Source: Glaciecola siphonariae
Lineage (GTDB): Bacteria > Pseudomonadota > Gammaproteobacteria > Enterobacterales > Alteromonadaceae
Length of the DNA stretch: 64,000 bases
Assembly (NCBI RefSeq): GCF_042652645.1
Contig: NZ_JBHSGU010000002.1
Coordinates: 1,674,001-1,738,000 of the forward strand
Direction: 5' to 3'
The notes below the pieces were generated by a model. The model saw only the letters and a list, made by a program, of their open reading frames with translations, made no database searches and had not been told where the DNA came from. Positions 8,479-17,138 of this stretch are shown piece after piece; the stretch's first letter is position 1, and every line of letters begins with the position of its first letter. Position numbers and translations under genes: made by a program.

Positions 8479-9909
8479 TTATCTTTCTCCCATTGCATAA
8501 TGACTAAATGCCCGCTTAGCACTGGGCAAGGCATTCATTGCTATAAGTGCTTTGTTTCTGGCAAGCACAAAGGGCAGGTCATGATTAGAAAAGCCTCTTA
8601 CTAAAAGGTCTGTTGCGCCTATTACCGCCTGCTTGTCTTTACTTCGTGCATGTTTATACGCTTGAGTGACAGCAAAGCTGCCAATATCTATAGCGCCCGA
8701 ATTTGCAGTCTGAGCAGCGTTTGATAAGTCTTGGGCGTTTTTTAATGCTGGCTGCAACTCATTAGTCTCTGCCAAGGTCTTTTGTAAAATGAGCAGTAAG
8801 TCTTGAATATCGCGCACGCCTAAATTAAATCCCTGCCCCGCAATAGGGTGCAGACTTTGCGCGGCATTGCCAATACAAATCACTCTGTGTGATGAAAATT
8901 CGGGGCTTTGTTTTAACAATAAAGGATAGCTTGCACGCGGGCTTGCAGACTCAATGCGCCCTAACCTACTGCCAAACAAACCGCCAAGCTTGTACAAAAA
9001 TGCCTTTTCAGGTAAATCCAAAATAGCCTGCGCGTGGTGACTACTCGTTGTCCACACCACCGACATTAAGGTTTTAGATGTATCTTGCTCATCAGATGCC
9101 ATCGGCAAAAACGCGAGCGGGCCATACTTTGTAAATCGTTCAAAGGCGCAGTTGTTATGAGGCAGTTGCGTAGTGACGTTAGTAATGACGGCGTGTTGCT
9201 CATAGTCATCTTGTAATGAACGAATGCCGAGCATGTTCCGCGTTTTAGAATCGGCGCCCTCGGCAATGATCAGCAGCTTTGCTTTTAGCGTGCGGCCGCC
9301 TTTGTCTTGAGTGCGTTTTGTTTTGGTTAATTGCGCTTGGGCAGCTTTATCCACTTGAGCATCAGCTTGCGTATTAACTTGCGCATTCGCGAGAGTAGCA
9401 TTGCTGTCTTCAGTGCTGTCCTCAGCCTCTTTCGCTTTTTGCGTCACTACCGTAAGTTCACTCGCACTGCGGGTAACAGACGCTATATACTCCGGCGTAA
9501 AGTAATCTACCTTGGCTTTTTGCTCTAAACCGTCAGACGCACTCGTTATCGTTTTATATAACGCAAGTCCGAGGTCCTCAAGGCGAACCACTTTGCCTAG
9601 TTGCGCCACGTTTGCGCTTTGCGCATCTAACACAACCTGCCCAATATGCTTGCGGTCTGATACATGAATGCGCTCAATGGGCGCACCATTTACCGCGTCA
9701 ATGTCAAAGTCCCAACTGCGTAAATGTGACAACGAAGCATTGGCCAGCGCAATCACGCGCGAATCAAAACTAGGATGCACATTGGTTTTTGTTGGCGGAC
9801 ACAGCTCAACAACCGCAATATTGAGTGAAGCAATGTTCGACAGCGCGGCCGCGGCTGCACAACCCGCAACACCACCCCCGGCGATTATCACGTCGTACAC
9901 TTTAGGCAC
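8479..9909 (-). CDS. ubiH: 2-octaprenyl-6-methoxyphenyl hydroxylase, UbiH-type
   Basis: FAD hydroxylase of ubiquinone synthesis, paralogous to the downstream gene. Motifs are GGGVAG near residue 11, AEGADSKTR near 216 and GNAAQSLHPIAGQGFNLGVRD. At 476 residues it is about 80 longer than usual. The excess includes an Ala/Gln/Lys/Thr-rich, low-complexity segment at about residues 158–206 and a smaller Ala/Asn-rich insertion near the C-terminus. The insertions lie between conserved blocks, so the enzyme is probably active. The start overlaps the pepP end by eight bases, indicating one operon ygfB-pepP-ubiH-ubiI. Confidence 0.92.
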   Translation of the reverse strand: MPKVYDVIIAGGGVAGCAAAAALSNIASLNIAVVELCPPTKTNVHPSFDSRVIALANASLSHLRSWDFDIDAVNGAPIERIHVSDRKHIGQVVLDAQSANVAQLGKVVRLEDLGLALYKTITSASDGLEQKAKVDYFTPEYIASVTRSASELTVVTQKAKEAEDSTEDSNATLANAQVNTQADAQVDKAAQAQLTKTKRTQDKGGRTLKAKLLIIAEGADSKTRNMLGIRSLQDDYEQHAVITNVTTQLPHNNCAFERFTKYGPLAFLPMASDEQDTSKTLMSVVWTTSSHHAQAILDLPEKAFLYKLGGLFGSRLGRIESASPRASYPLLLKQSPEFSSHRVICIGNAAQSLHPIAGQGFNLGVRDIQDLLLILQKTLAETNELQPALKNAQDLSNAAQTANSGAIDIGSFAVTQAYKHARSKDKQAVIGATDLLVRGFSNHDLPFVLARNKALIAMNALPSAKRAFSHYAMGER

Positions 9910-11314
9910 TGCTTTGCCTCCCAGACATCAACGCCTCAATTGCAGACACTTCTTTGGGTAGGGCAGATGTGAGTATTTCATGACCGCTTTCGGTGATCAC
10001 AATGTCATCTTCTATACGAATGCCAATGCCATGATACTGCTTTGGCGCGGGGCTATTAGGAGCAATGTACAAACCAGGCTCAACCGTTATAACCACACCT
10101 GGCGATAGCGGAATATCTTTACCTTGCTGCTTATACTTACCCACATCATGAACATCTAAGCCTAAGTAATGCCCCAAGCCATGCATGAAGTAAGGCCGCC
10201 ACGCTTCTTGCTCAAGCAAGTCGCTAAATGTGCCTTTCAATATACCTAAGCGCAGCAAACCGTGTGTTATAACGTGCACACACTCCTGCATAGCATCAGC
10301 AATGGTGCTCCCAGGCACCAGTTTTGTTAAGGCGGCAAGTTGAGCGTCTAATACAAGCTCATAAAGGGCTTTTTGTGCTTCGGTGAACGTGCCGTTAGCA
10401 GGAAATGTGCGAGTAATATCTGCTGCATAACCTTGTAGTTCGCAACCGGCGTCTATCAGCACTAAATCTCCATCTTCAATTGCTTTACTATTTTCAGTGT
10501 AATGCAATATGCAGGCGTTTTCTCCACTGCCCACAATACTCGAATAAGCCGGCGCACAAGCACCGCGCATGGCAAATTCATGATGTATTTCAGCGGCGAG
10601 TTGGTATTCCCATACGCCGGGTTGGCAAAAACGCATGGCGCGTAAATGTGCATCGACCGATATCGACGCCGCTTTTCGCATTATCTGAAGCTCAGCATCA
10701 GATTTTATCCGGCGCATTGCATGAATCAGTGGGTCCACATCAACAATAGAGGATGGCGCAAGCATAGATTGCTTTGGCGCAGCTTTACACTGTGCGAGCG
10801 CTGCCTGCACCACCGCATCGGCTTGCGGATATTTATCTAGACTAAAATAGAGGTGTTCGTGGCCATTTATTAACTCAGCTAAAAGCTCGTCAATCTCATC
10901 AATACTGAACGCTTCATCAATGCCCAGTGCATCCGGCGCGGCCTGCACGCCAAGTCGCCTGCCATGCCATATTTCAGCATGCTGGTCTTTGGGCAATACA
11001 AACATCATGCTGGCAAATGGGGTGTTTTCAGTCGCGTTGGCTTTTGATTCTGATGGCTTTTGTGAACTCGCTGAGGGCTCTTGTGAACTAGCTGAGGGCT
11101 CTTGAGAACCCGCTAACTGGTTAGACAGCAGCAAAAATGCGTCGGGCTCGGCAAACCCGGTTAAGTAAAAAAAGTCGCTGTCTTGCCTAAAGGGATATTC
11201 GGTGTCGTTGCTTCGAGTCACCGCGCTAGCGGCGGGCACAATGACCAAACTAGAGGGCGCGCATTTCTCGATGAGTGAGGCCCTGCGTGCGCGAAATTCA
11301 TCAATGCTTATCAA
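9902..11314 (-). CDS. pepP: Xaa-Pro aminopeptidase (aminopeptidase P)
   Basis: Dinuclear-metal M24 peptidase that removes the N-terminal residue preceding proline. The metal ligands are visible in order: LIDAGCE, YAADITRTF, HGLGHYLGLDVHD, VEPGLY and IRIEDDI. It has 470 residues against about 440 in E. coli. The extra length is a Ser/Gln/Glu/Pro-rich loop in the N-terminal creatinase-like domain, encoded by three 21-base tandem repeats and flanking sequence. The ATG overlaps the ygfB stop by four bases, so the two are translationally coupled. Confidence 0.95.
   Translation of the reverse strand: MISIDEFRARRASLIEKCAPSSLVIVPAASAVTRSNDTEYPFRQDSDFFYLTGFAEPDAFLLLSNQLAGSQEPSASSQEPSASSQKPSESKANATENTPFASMMFVLPKDQHAEIWHGRRLGVQAAPDALGIDEAFSIDEIDELLAELINGHEHLYFSLDKYPQADAVVQAALAQCKAAPKQSMLAPSSIVDVDPLIHAMRRIKSDAELQIMRKAASISVDAHLRAMRFCQPGVWEYQLAAEIHHEFAMRGACAPAYSSIVGSGENACILHYTENSKAIEDGDLVLIDAGCELQGYAADITRTFPANGTFTEAQKALYELVLDAQLAALTKLVPGSTIADAMQECVHVITHGLLRLGILKGTFSDLLEQEAWRPYFMHGLGHYLGLDVHDVGKYKQQGKDIPLSPGVVITVEPGLYIAPNSPAPKQYHGIGIRIEDDIVITESGHEILTSALPKEVSAIEALMSGRQSSA
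11056..11118. repeat. Three in-frame 21-bp tandem repeats inside pepP
   Basis: Copies lie at 11056–11076, 11077–11097 and 11098–11118. The second copy reads GCTCTTGTGAACTAGCTGAG plus one G. The third copy is more diverged. Each unit encodes seven residues of the type SQEPSAS, so copy number can change without a frameshift. Confidence 0.85.
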
Positions 11315-11880
11315 TGGACCACCGGCGGTTGCTGACGGCTATCGAGCAAAGATTTACCAAGTTCATTAAAACAAAGCATTGCGCTTATTCGTACATACTC
11401 TACCACCTCAAACAAGGCTTGTTCTGATTCTTCATCTTCGCTCATTTGCTCATCCATGCGCGCAATTTGCGAGAAGTCTTCTAAAGCCTCTTTTACGTCT
11501 TCTGAGCATTTGCTTAAGTCTGCTTGATGCAGGCCAAAACCGAGCATAAAGCCTTGCACCCACTGCATTAAGGCTTGTCCGCGCTCATTAATGGGTGAGG
11601 CGTCGTCGGGCAGGCACATTGCAAGGGCAAAATCAGGTTCTATAAATTGCTGACACACTTGGTTGTAAACGCTTGTGATCATGGTCTTAAGCTCGGGCGC
11701 AAAATCGTCTCCCTGATTTACCACATCGGCTAATGCTTCAAGCCAGCTTTGGTCGTCAACAGTCATGCCACCTGCCAACATGCCGCAAATAATGCCGTGA
11801 ACTTCAGCGCCGTCAACTACAACGTTGTGTTGGCTCAAGGTAGTCGAAAATTGCTCATACTTTATAAGATGTTCAGACAC
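11311..11880 (-). CDS. ygfB: UPF0149 family protein YgfB
   Basis: Small cytoplasmic helical protein of the YgfB/YecA family, 189 residues, without the C-terminal zinc tail of SecA or YecA. The family signature region includes VHGIICGMLAGG and QGFMLGFGLHQADL. It is the first gene of the pepP-ubiH-ubiI operon and shares its upstream region with the 6S RNA. In Pseudomonas the homologue has been reported to affect ampDh3 expression; that role is not visible here. Confidence 0.92.
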   Translation of the reverse strand: MSEHLIKYEQFSTTLSQHNVVVDGAEVHGIICGMLAGGMTVDDQSWLEALADVVNQGDDFAPELKTMITSVYNQVCQQFIEPDFALAMCLPDDASPINERGQALMQWVQGFMLGFGLHQADLSKCSEDVKEALEDFSQIARMDEQMSEDEESEQALFEVVEYVRISAMLCFNELGKSLLDSRQQPPVVH

Positions 11881-12034
11881 AGAAAATACTCTTTGCTTAG
11901 TTGCCCTAATCCTAGCAAATAGCCTGAATAATTGAAACTGAGTTAGGGCCGGCGAGGTCTTTTAATCACTATGAAACAAGCCATAGATTAAATATCTGTC
12001 AGACTCAGCAATGTCACTTTCAAGTCATGACGCT

Positions 12035-12063
12035 TTGCGTTAACATGCTCTGCTCGGTAATAC
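12035..12063 (+). promoter_or_regulatory. Candidate sigma-70 promoter for 6S RNA
   Basis: TTGCGT (12035–12040) and TAATAC (12058–12063) are separated by 17 bases, about 20 bases before the predicted 5' end of the 6S RNA. The -10 overlaps a small inverted repeat CTCGGT–N8–ACCGAG (12053–12072). The start site is not proven. Confidence 0.4.
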
Positions 12064-12084
12064 AAAACCGAGATGCAACACAAT

Positions 12085-12264
12085 GCTTCCTGAAATGTTA
12101 GCCAGTATACTGCATGTTCCTGGCCGATGCTTTAAACCCAGGGGGTTGCCTCCGTTTCTATTGTGCAAGCTCGGCTCGTATCGAGAAGCCTACGGCAACG
12201 ATAATACCTCCACCGTGTCCTATCGGCACACGGACGATTAGTATACAGCGGCATTTTGGGAGGC
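12085..12264 (+). ncRNA. ssrS: 6S RNA
   Basis: The RNA that binds sigma-70 RNA polymerase and mimics an open promoter. The ends pair perfectly over 13 bp: GCTTCCTGAAATG at 12085–12097 with CATTTTGGGAGGC at 12252–12264, allowing G·U pairs. The interior contains GCTCGG…CGAGAAGCCT at about 12168–12189, nearly the same as the E. coli 6S core. The length of about 180 bases is normal. The position next to ygfB and upstream of fau matches the usual synteny. zapA, normally between ygfB and ssrS, is absent here. Confidence 0.93.
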
Positions 12265-12423
12265 GCCTTACTTGCGCGCAATCGGTGTTCAGGTAATACG
12301 CCTTGATGATGCACTATACACAACATCGCTCGCTCAGGTCGTCTTTAACTAATGTACTCGCGCTAAACAGCATCTTCGCTGAGGGCGACTGTGTTTGTCA
12401 CAGCAGATATAAACGGAAACTAT

Positions 12424-13326
12424 ATGGCTGTTTTTAATTTTGGCTCGATAAATATCGACCACGTATATCAAGTTCCTCATTTTGTTAACCCGGGTGAAAC
12501 GCTAGCATCAAGCGGGTATACCGCAATTTTGGGCGGCAAAGGTGCAAACCAATCTATTGCTTGTGCAAAAGCCGGTATCACAACCTATCATGTTGGTAGC
12601 ATCCACAGTAACGACGCCAATATGCTAAGCCCCATGCTAGACGCTGGCGTTAATATGCAGTTTGTTGCGCAGCAAGGCGACACCGCATCTGGGCATGCGA
12701 TTATTCAGGTAAATACAGACGGCGAGAACGCGATTATTTTGTATCCCGGCGCCAATCACCTGTTAGATGCCAACAAAATTGAAAAAGCACTGAGCGGCGC
12801 TACTGCCAACGATTGGATGCTGCTACAAAACGAAACAAATGAAATTAAGCGCATTATTGAGCACGCTCACAACAAAGGCATACCTGTGGCCTTTAATCCA
12901 GCGCCTATGACCGACGAGATTAAAAGTCTTCCGCTTAACAAACTCAGCCTACTCATCGTTAATGAAATTGAAGCCATGCAGCTAACCGAGTGCGATGATA
13001 TTGAGCAAGCAACAAACGCGCTAATGACGCTGGCAAACGACTTACAAATAGTGCTGACCTTGGGGAAACAGGGTGTGCGTTATATGCACAAATCGCAAAA
13101 CGTATATGTAAGTGCTTACTGCGTGGACGCAACAGACACAACAGCCGCTGGCGATACATTTATTGGATTTTTCCTAGCGCATTTTTCAGCACAAAAGAAC
13201 ATCAAAGAAGCGCTTAAACTTGCTTGTGCAGCATCGGCTATAAGCGTCACTCGGCCGGGCGCTTCAAGTTCGATTCCTTCTTTAGATGAAGCAAGAACCT
13301 TTTTAAAAGCGCAAGAAAATACATAA
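12424..13326 (+). CDS. PfkB-family sugar kinase, ribokinase-like
   Basis: Carbohydrate kinase of the PfkB family, about 300 residues. Visible features are the N-terminal substrate-binding block GGKGANQSIACAKAG and the C-terminal anion-hole and catalytic motif DTTAAGDTFIGFF, where the aspartate is the base. I prefer the ATG at 12424, which follows a purine-rich ACGGAAAC stretch; a GTG at 12391 would add 11 residues. It sits 47 bases before a nucleoside hydrolase. A likely job is phosphorylating ribose released by that enzyme, with rpiA just downstream to feed the pentose pathway. This is inference from context. Confidence 0.88.
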   Translation: MAVFNFGSINIDHVYQVPHFVNPGETLASSGYTAILGGKGANQSIACAKAGITTYHVGSIHSNDANMLSPMLDAGVNMQFVAQQGDTASGHAIIQVNTDGENAIILYPGANHLLDANKIEKALSGATANDWMLLQNETNEIKRIIEHAHNKGIPVAFNPAPMTDEIKSLPLNKLSLLIVNEIEAMQLTECDDIEQATNALMTLANDLQIVLTLGKQGVRYMHKSQNVYVSAYCVDATDTTAAGDTFIGFFLAHFSAQKNIKEALKLACAASAISVTRPGASSSIPSLDEARTFLKAQENT

Positions 13327-13373
13327 ACCAAGCTTTAAACACACACTTATTTACGGAAAAACAGACAAGCACT

Positions 13374-14315
13374 ATGACACATAAAATTATTTTGGACACC
13401 GATCCGGGTATCGACGATACCATGGCAATTTTCTTTGCCCTTCAGGCGCCTGAACTGGAGGTACTAGGCTTAACCACGGTCTTTGGTAACGTACCTGCAC
13501 AAATGTCGGCTAAAAACGCACTCAGCCTAATTGAGCTTGCAGAGGTAGACATTCCAGTGTGTTTAGGTGCGGCGATGCCGCACGTGGGTCCAGAATCGAG
13601 CTACGCTTATTTTGTGCACGGTGACGATGGCTTAGGCAATATCAATCATCCCGAACCTAAAGGTCAGCTTGACCCTCGCAGTTCTGCGCAATTTATAGTT
13701 GAGATGGCGCGTAAATATCCAGGTGAAGTCACGCTTGTTGCGGTAGGTCCGCTGAGCAATCTTGCACTGGCGCTTAAACTTGAGCCACAGCTTCCTAAAT
13801 TGATTAAAGCCGTGAATATCATGGGCGGCGCTGCCTTTGTGCCAGGCAATGTTACGCCGGTGGCCGAGGCAAACATATGGAATGACGCGCACGCTGCTGA
13901 AATTGTATTTGGCGCTTCGTGGCCAATTAATATGTTTGGTCTTGACGTAACCTACGACCTACCCTTCTCCCCTGATTTCACCTCACAGCTAGCTGAACAG
14001 AATCCTAAGCTTGGCGGATTTGTGCAGCAAACATCAAAGTTTTACACTGAATTTTATTCGCAAGGTAAAGACGAAACCGTGTGCTACTTTCACGACGCCT
14101 TTCCGCTCGCCTACATGTTAGATGAGACCTTATTCACAATGACCGAAGGGCATTTGCGCGTGGGCACCGACCCTCTGCACAAAGGGCAAACGAGCTTTGC
14201 GCCAAACGGTAGCACCACCAGTGAGCTATGGCTTAACATGCCAAAATTAAAGGTGGCAACAGCGGTGGATCACCCTCGCCTCACGCAGCTCTTTATCGAC
14301 GTATATGGACGTTAA
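13374..14315 (+). CDS. Inosine/uridine-preferring nucleoside hydrolase
   Basis: Hydrolyses ribonucleosides to base and ribose. The N-terminal calcium-binding motif DTDPGIDDTMAI is intact, as are GNVPAQMSAKNAL and the later segment PVAEANIWNDAHAAEIV. It has 313 residues, normal for the family. No signal peptide is visible, so it is cytoplasmic. It overlaps fau by 11 bases and follows the ribokinase-like gene, suggesting a nucleoside salvage pair inserted between the 6S RNA and fau. Base preference cannot be read from the sequence. Confidence 0.93.
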   Translation: MTHKIILDTDPGIDDTMAIFFALQAPELEVLGLTTVFGNVPAQMSAKNALSLIELAEVDIPVCLGAAMPHVGPESSYAYFVHGDDGLGNINHPEPKGQLDPRSSAQFIVEMARKYPGEVTLVAVGPLSNLALALKLEPQLPKLIKAVNIMGGAAFVPGNVTPVAEANIWNDAHAAEIVFGASWPINMFGLDVTYDLPFSPDFTSQLAEQNPKLGGFVQQTSKFYTEFYSQGKDETVCYFHDAFPLAYMLDETLFTMTEGHLRVGTDPLHKGQTSFAPNGSTTSELWLNMPKLKVATAVDHPRLTQLFIDVYGR

Positions 14316-14937
14316 GCAACAGCATCAAACCACTGCCTTGCGCAGTACATTAAGGCAAACCTTCAGAGAGCGCCGCAAAGCGCTCTCTAATAGCGAGCAA
14401 GCAAGCGCAGCACAAGGCTTAATTGAACAAGTAAACAAGCATGCCTTGCTCAAAGGGGCTAGTCGCGTTGCGCTTTATATGACTAACGACGGCGAACTTG
14501 ATACAAAACCGCTTATTGAGCATTTGTGGAAAAGCAATATAGAAGTGTATTTGCCGGTACTACACCCCTTTAGCGATGGGCACTTACTGTTTTTGCGCTA
14601 CAAAAAAAACACGCATATGCGCGCCAATCATTTTGGTATTTTAGAACCGCGGCTAGACTGCCGTGACGTATGTCCGCTTAGACAACTCGACCTACTGTTC
14701 ACACCGCTTGTTGCCTTTGATGAGCAGGGCAACCGTTTGGGCATGGGCGGAGGTTTTTTTGATCGTACACTGGCTAATTTAGTGTTCGACCCTAGCAGCA
14801 CAGTGCGCGTGGTTGGCCTGGCCCACGATATTCAAAAAGCCTTAAGTTTGCCTACCCAAGCGTGGGACATTCCACTACCTTACATATTAACGCCTTCACA
14901 ACTCTATCGCGGTAAATCCGCCCTTAAAAGTGAGTAA
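14305..14937 (+). CDS. fau: 5-formyltetrahydrofolate cyclo-ligase
   Basis: Converts 5-formyl-THF to 5,10-methenyl-THF with ATP (old name ygfA). It has 210 residues, with the conserved glycine-rich motif GMGGGFFDRTL near residues 149–159 and an N-terminal basic segment RQTFRERRKAL. In E. coli it is cotranscribed with 6S RNA. Here two salvage genes separate them but the strand is kept. It overlaps the nucleoside hydrolase end by 11 bases and precedes rpiA by six. Confidence 0.93.
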   Translation: MDVKQQHQTTALRSTLRQTFRERRKALSNSEQASAAQGLIEQVNKHALLKGASRVALYMTNDGELDTKPLIEHLWKSNIEVYLPVLHPFSDGHLLFLRYKKNTHMRANHFGILEPRLDCRDVCPLRQLDLLFTPLVAFDEQGNRLGMGGGFFDRTLANLVFDPSSTVRVVGLAHDIQKALSLPTQAWDIPLPYILTPSQLYRGKSALKSE

Positions 14938-14943
14938 GCTCCA

Positions 14944-15603
14944 ATGACGACCCAAGATGATAAAAAACGCGCTGCGGCACAAGCAGCCATGCAGTTTGTA
15001 AAAGCCGACACCATAGTGGGCGTAGGCACAGGCTCAACCGTGAACTACTTTATTGACGCACTTGCTGAAAAACAAGACCTAATAAAAGGCGCGGTATCGA
15101 GCTCTGAGGCATCCACGCAGCGACTGAAAAATCACGGTATCGAAGTGTTTGACTTAAATGAAGTCGGCAGCTTTGATATTTATGTAGATGGTGCAGACGA
15201 AATCACAGAACACAAACACATGATCAAAGGCGGAGGCGCTGCGCTGACTCGGGAAAAGATAGTCGCTGCGGTAGCTAAAACTTTTATTTGCATCATAGAC
15301 GACACCAAACAAGTTCCCATACTGGGCAAATTCCCCTTACCGATTGAAGTCATTCCCTTAGCGCGCTCGTACGTGGCAAGAGAAATCGTTAAACTCGGCG
15401 GCGACCCTATGTACCGACAGGGCGTGGTAACTGATAACGGCAATGTAATTATTGATGTATTTAATTTAGATATTTTGAATCCGCCTGAGCTTGAGACCAC
15501 CATCAATCAGATTGTGGGCGTGGTGTGTAACGGCATTTTTGCACACCGTGGTGCAGACATTGTGATTACCGGCACCGACAACGGCGCACAGATATCGCAG
15601 TGA
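14944..15603 (+). CDS. rpiA: Ribose-5-phosphate isomerase A
   Basis: Interconverts ribose 5-phosphate and ribulose 5-phosphate. It has 219 residues, the same as E. coli. Characteristic blocks are VGVGTGSTVNYFI (phosphate loop), DGADEIT and KGGGAALTREKI, the last carrying the catalytic region. The start is six bases after the fau stop. Its presence downstream of ribokinase and nucleoside hydrolase completes a route from nucleosides to the pentose phosphate pathway. Confidence 0.97.
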   Translation: MTTQDDKKRAAAQAAMQFVKADTIVGVGTGSTVNYFIDALAEKQDLIKGAVSSSEASTQRLKNHGIEVFDLNEVGSFDIYVDGADEITEHKHMIKGGGAALTREKIVAAVAKTFICIIDDTKQVPILGKFPLPIEVIPLARSYVAREIVKLGGDPMYRQGVVTDNGNVIIDVFNLDILNPPELETTINQIVGVVCNGIFAHRGADIVITGTDNGAQISQ

Positions 15604-15662
15604 GCATTTACTGCGAGCATTTAATATGAGCATTTATTATAGGTAGGTTAACAATTTGTGCT

Positions 15663-15690
15663 TTGCCCGCAGAGCAAAATTTGCTATCGT
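15663..15690 (+). promoter_or_regulatory. Candidate serA promoter
   Basis: TTGCCC (15663–15668) and an extended -10 TGCTATCGT (15683–15690, hexamer TATCGT) are 16 bases apart. The predicted start falls just before the two MetJ-like boxes. Confidence 0.4.
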
Positions 15691-15704
15691 CCTACTACCC
15701 AGTT

Positions 15705-15720
15705 AGACGTCTAGATGTCT
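15705..15720. promoter_or_regulatory. Tandem MetJ-like operator (two met boxes) before serA
   Basis: AGACGTCT at 15705–15712 is a perfect met box and is followed directly by AGATGTCT at 15713–15720 (one mismatch). Tandem eight-base boxes are the binding arrangement of the MetJ repressor with S-adenosylmethionine. The site lies about 15–30 bases after the predicted promoter and 18 bases before the serA ATG. It suggests that methionine status represses serine synthesis. Confidence 0.7.
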
Positions 15721-15737
15721 TTTAGAAGAGCAGCCAT

Positions 15738-16970
15738 ATGAGTAAAAAGTCGTTAGCCAAGGATAAAATTAAAATATTGTTATTAGAAGGTTTGCACAAC
15801 AGTGCCTTAGAAACCTTTGAGAGTGCTGGCTACACTAACATTGAGTCGTTAAAAACGTCCCTCCCAGAGGCGGAACTCATTGAAAAAATAAAAGACGCAC
15901 ACTTTGTGGGCATTCGCTCGCGAACACAGTTAAGCGACACCGTGGTAGAGCACGCAAAAAAACTCGTTGCAGTGGGTTGTTTTTGCATAGGCACCAATCA
16001 GGTCGATTTAGATGCGCATTTAAAACGCGGCATTCCGGTATTTAACGCGCCCTTTTCGAATACCCGTTCGGTCGCTGAACTCGTTCTGGGCCAGATTATT
16101 CTTTTGCTTCGCGGCATTCCTAGTAAAAATGCCAAAGCTCATCGCGGAGAATGGGAAAAAAGCGCAGTAGATTCCTACGAGGCACGCGGCAAAACCCTTG
16201 GCATTATCGGCTATGGCCATATTGGCACCCAACTTAGTATTTTGGCTGAGCATTTAGGCATGCGCGTTCAGTTTTACGATATTGAAGATAAGTTAGTACT
16301 GGGTAACTCTATGCAGGTTAAGTCGCTTAAAAAGCTGCTGAACACCTCTGACGTTGTTAGCCTACATGTGCCAGAAACTACCCACACGCAAAACATGATT
16401 GGCAAAAAAGAGCTCGATGAAATGAAGCCCGGCGCAATTTTAATTAACGCGGCTCGGGGCACCATTATTGATATTGACGCTCTTTGCAGTGCGCTAGATA
16501 ACGGCAGACTCAATGGCGCGGCGATTGATGTATTTCCGATAGAGCCAAAGTCTAACAGCGAGGAATTTGAATCTCCCTTGCGCAAGTACGACAACGTTAT
16601 TTTAACGCCACATGTAGGCGGTAGCACACAAGAGGCTCAACAAAATATTGGGATTGAGGTAGCCGGTAAGCTTATTAAGTATTCAGACAACGGCTCCACG
16701 CTTTCAGCGGTTAATTTCCCTGAGGTGTCTTTACCTGCGCATGTGGACCGCTCGCGGTTGTTGCACATTCACAAAAACCGACCCGGCGTGCTGACGCAAA
16801 TTAACCAAGCTTTTGCCAACAAAGGCATCAACATCGCTGCGCAATATTTACAAACCAATGAAGAGATTGGCTACGTAGTGGTAGATGTAGATGCAGAAAA
16901 TGCCGAAGAAGCCTTTGAGCACCTTACGCAAATTGAAGGTACTATCAAAACGCGGATGCTGCACTGGTAA
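15738..16970 (+). CDS. serA: D-3-phosphoglycerate dehydrogenase
   Basis: First enzyme of serine synthesis, oxidising 3-phosphoglycerate with NAD. It has 410 residues, the same length class as E. coli. The NAD-binding motif GYGHIGTQLSILAEH and the catalytic segment VSLHVPETTHT are present. The C-terminal ACT domain (about residues 335–410, LLHIHKNRPGVLTQINQAF) is where serine inhibits. It is separated from rpiA by 134 bases holding a promoter and MetJ-like boxes, so it is probably its own unit. A strong terminator follows. Confidence 0.97.
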   Translation: MSKKSLAKDKIKILLLEGLHNSALETFESAGYTNIESLKTSLPEAELIEKIKDAHFVGIRSRTQLSDTVVEHAKKLVAVGCFCIGTNQVDLDAHLKRGIPVFNAPFSNTRSVAELVLGQIILLLRGIPSKNAKAHRGEWEKSAVDSYEARGKTLGIIGYGHIGTQLSILAEHLGMRVQFYDIEDKLVLGNSMQVKSLKKLLNTSDVVSLHVPETTHTQNMIGKKELDEMKPGAILINAARGTIIDIDALCSALDNGRLNGAAIDVFPIEPKSNSEEFESPLRKYDNVILTPHVGGSTQEAQQNIGIEVAGKLIKYSDNGSTLSAVNFPEVSLPAHVDRSRLLHIHKNRPGVLTQINQAFANKGINIAAQYLQTNEEIGYVVVDVDAENAEEAFEHLTQIEGTIKTRMLHW

Positions 16971-17003
16971 CAAGCAACTAATAGCAACACGCAATATCAA
17001 TAT

Positions 17004-17039
17004 AAAAAACGGCGCTACCAAAAGGATGCGCCGTTTTTG
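17004..17039 (+). terminator. Rho-independent terminator after serA
   Basis: AAAAACGGCGC and GCGCCGTTTTT form an 11-bp stem with a 12-base loop, ending in a T-run. It lies about 35 bases after the serA stop. Confidence 0.9.
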
Positions 17040-17138
17040 TATCTATGTGTCTAAGCCGTTTTATCTTGCTTACTTTGCTTAATTTGCATGCGCGACGAAT
17101 GCATTTACCTGATTAGCAAATTGCGGTCTCAGTAACAT

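Noticed and set aside
11881..12084. zapA gene beside 6S RNA
   Set aside because: The gap is only about 200 bases and holds no frame resembling ZapA.
12114..12326. Overlapping short open frames on both strands around the 6S RNA
   Set aside because: They lie inside a well-supported structured RNA and have no homology pattern or ribosome site.
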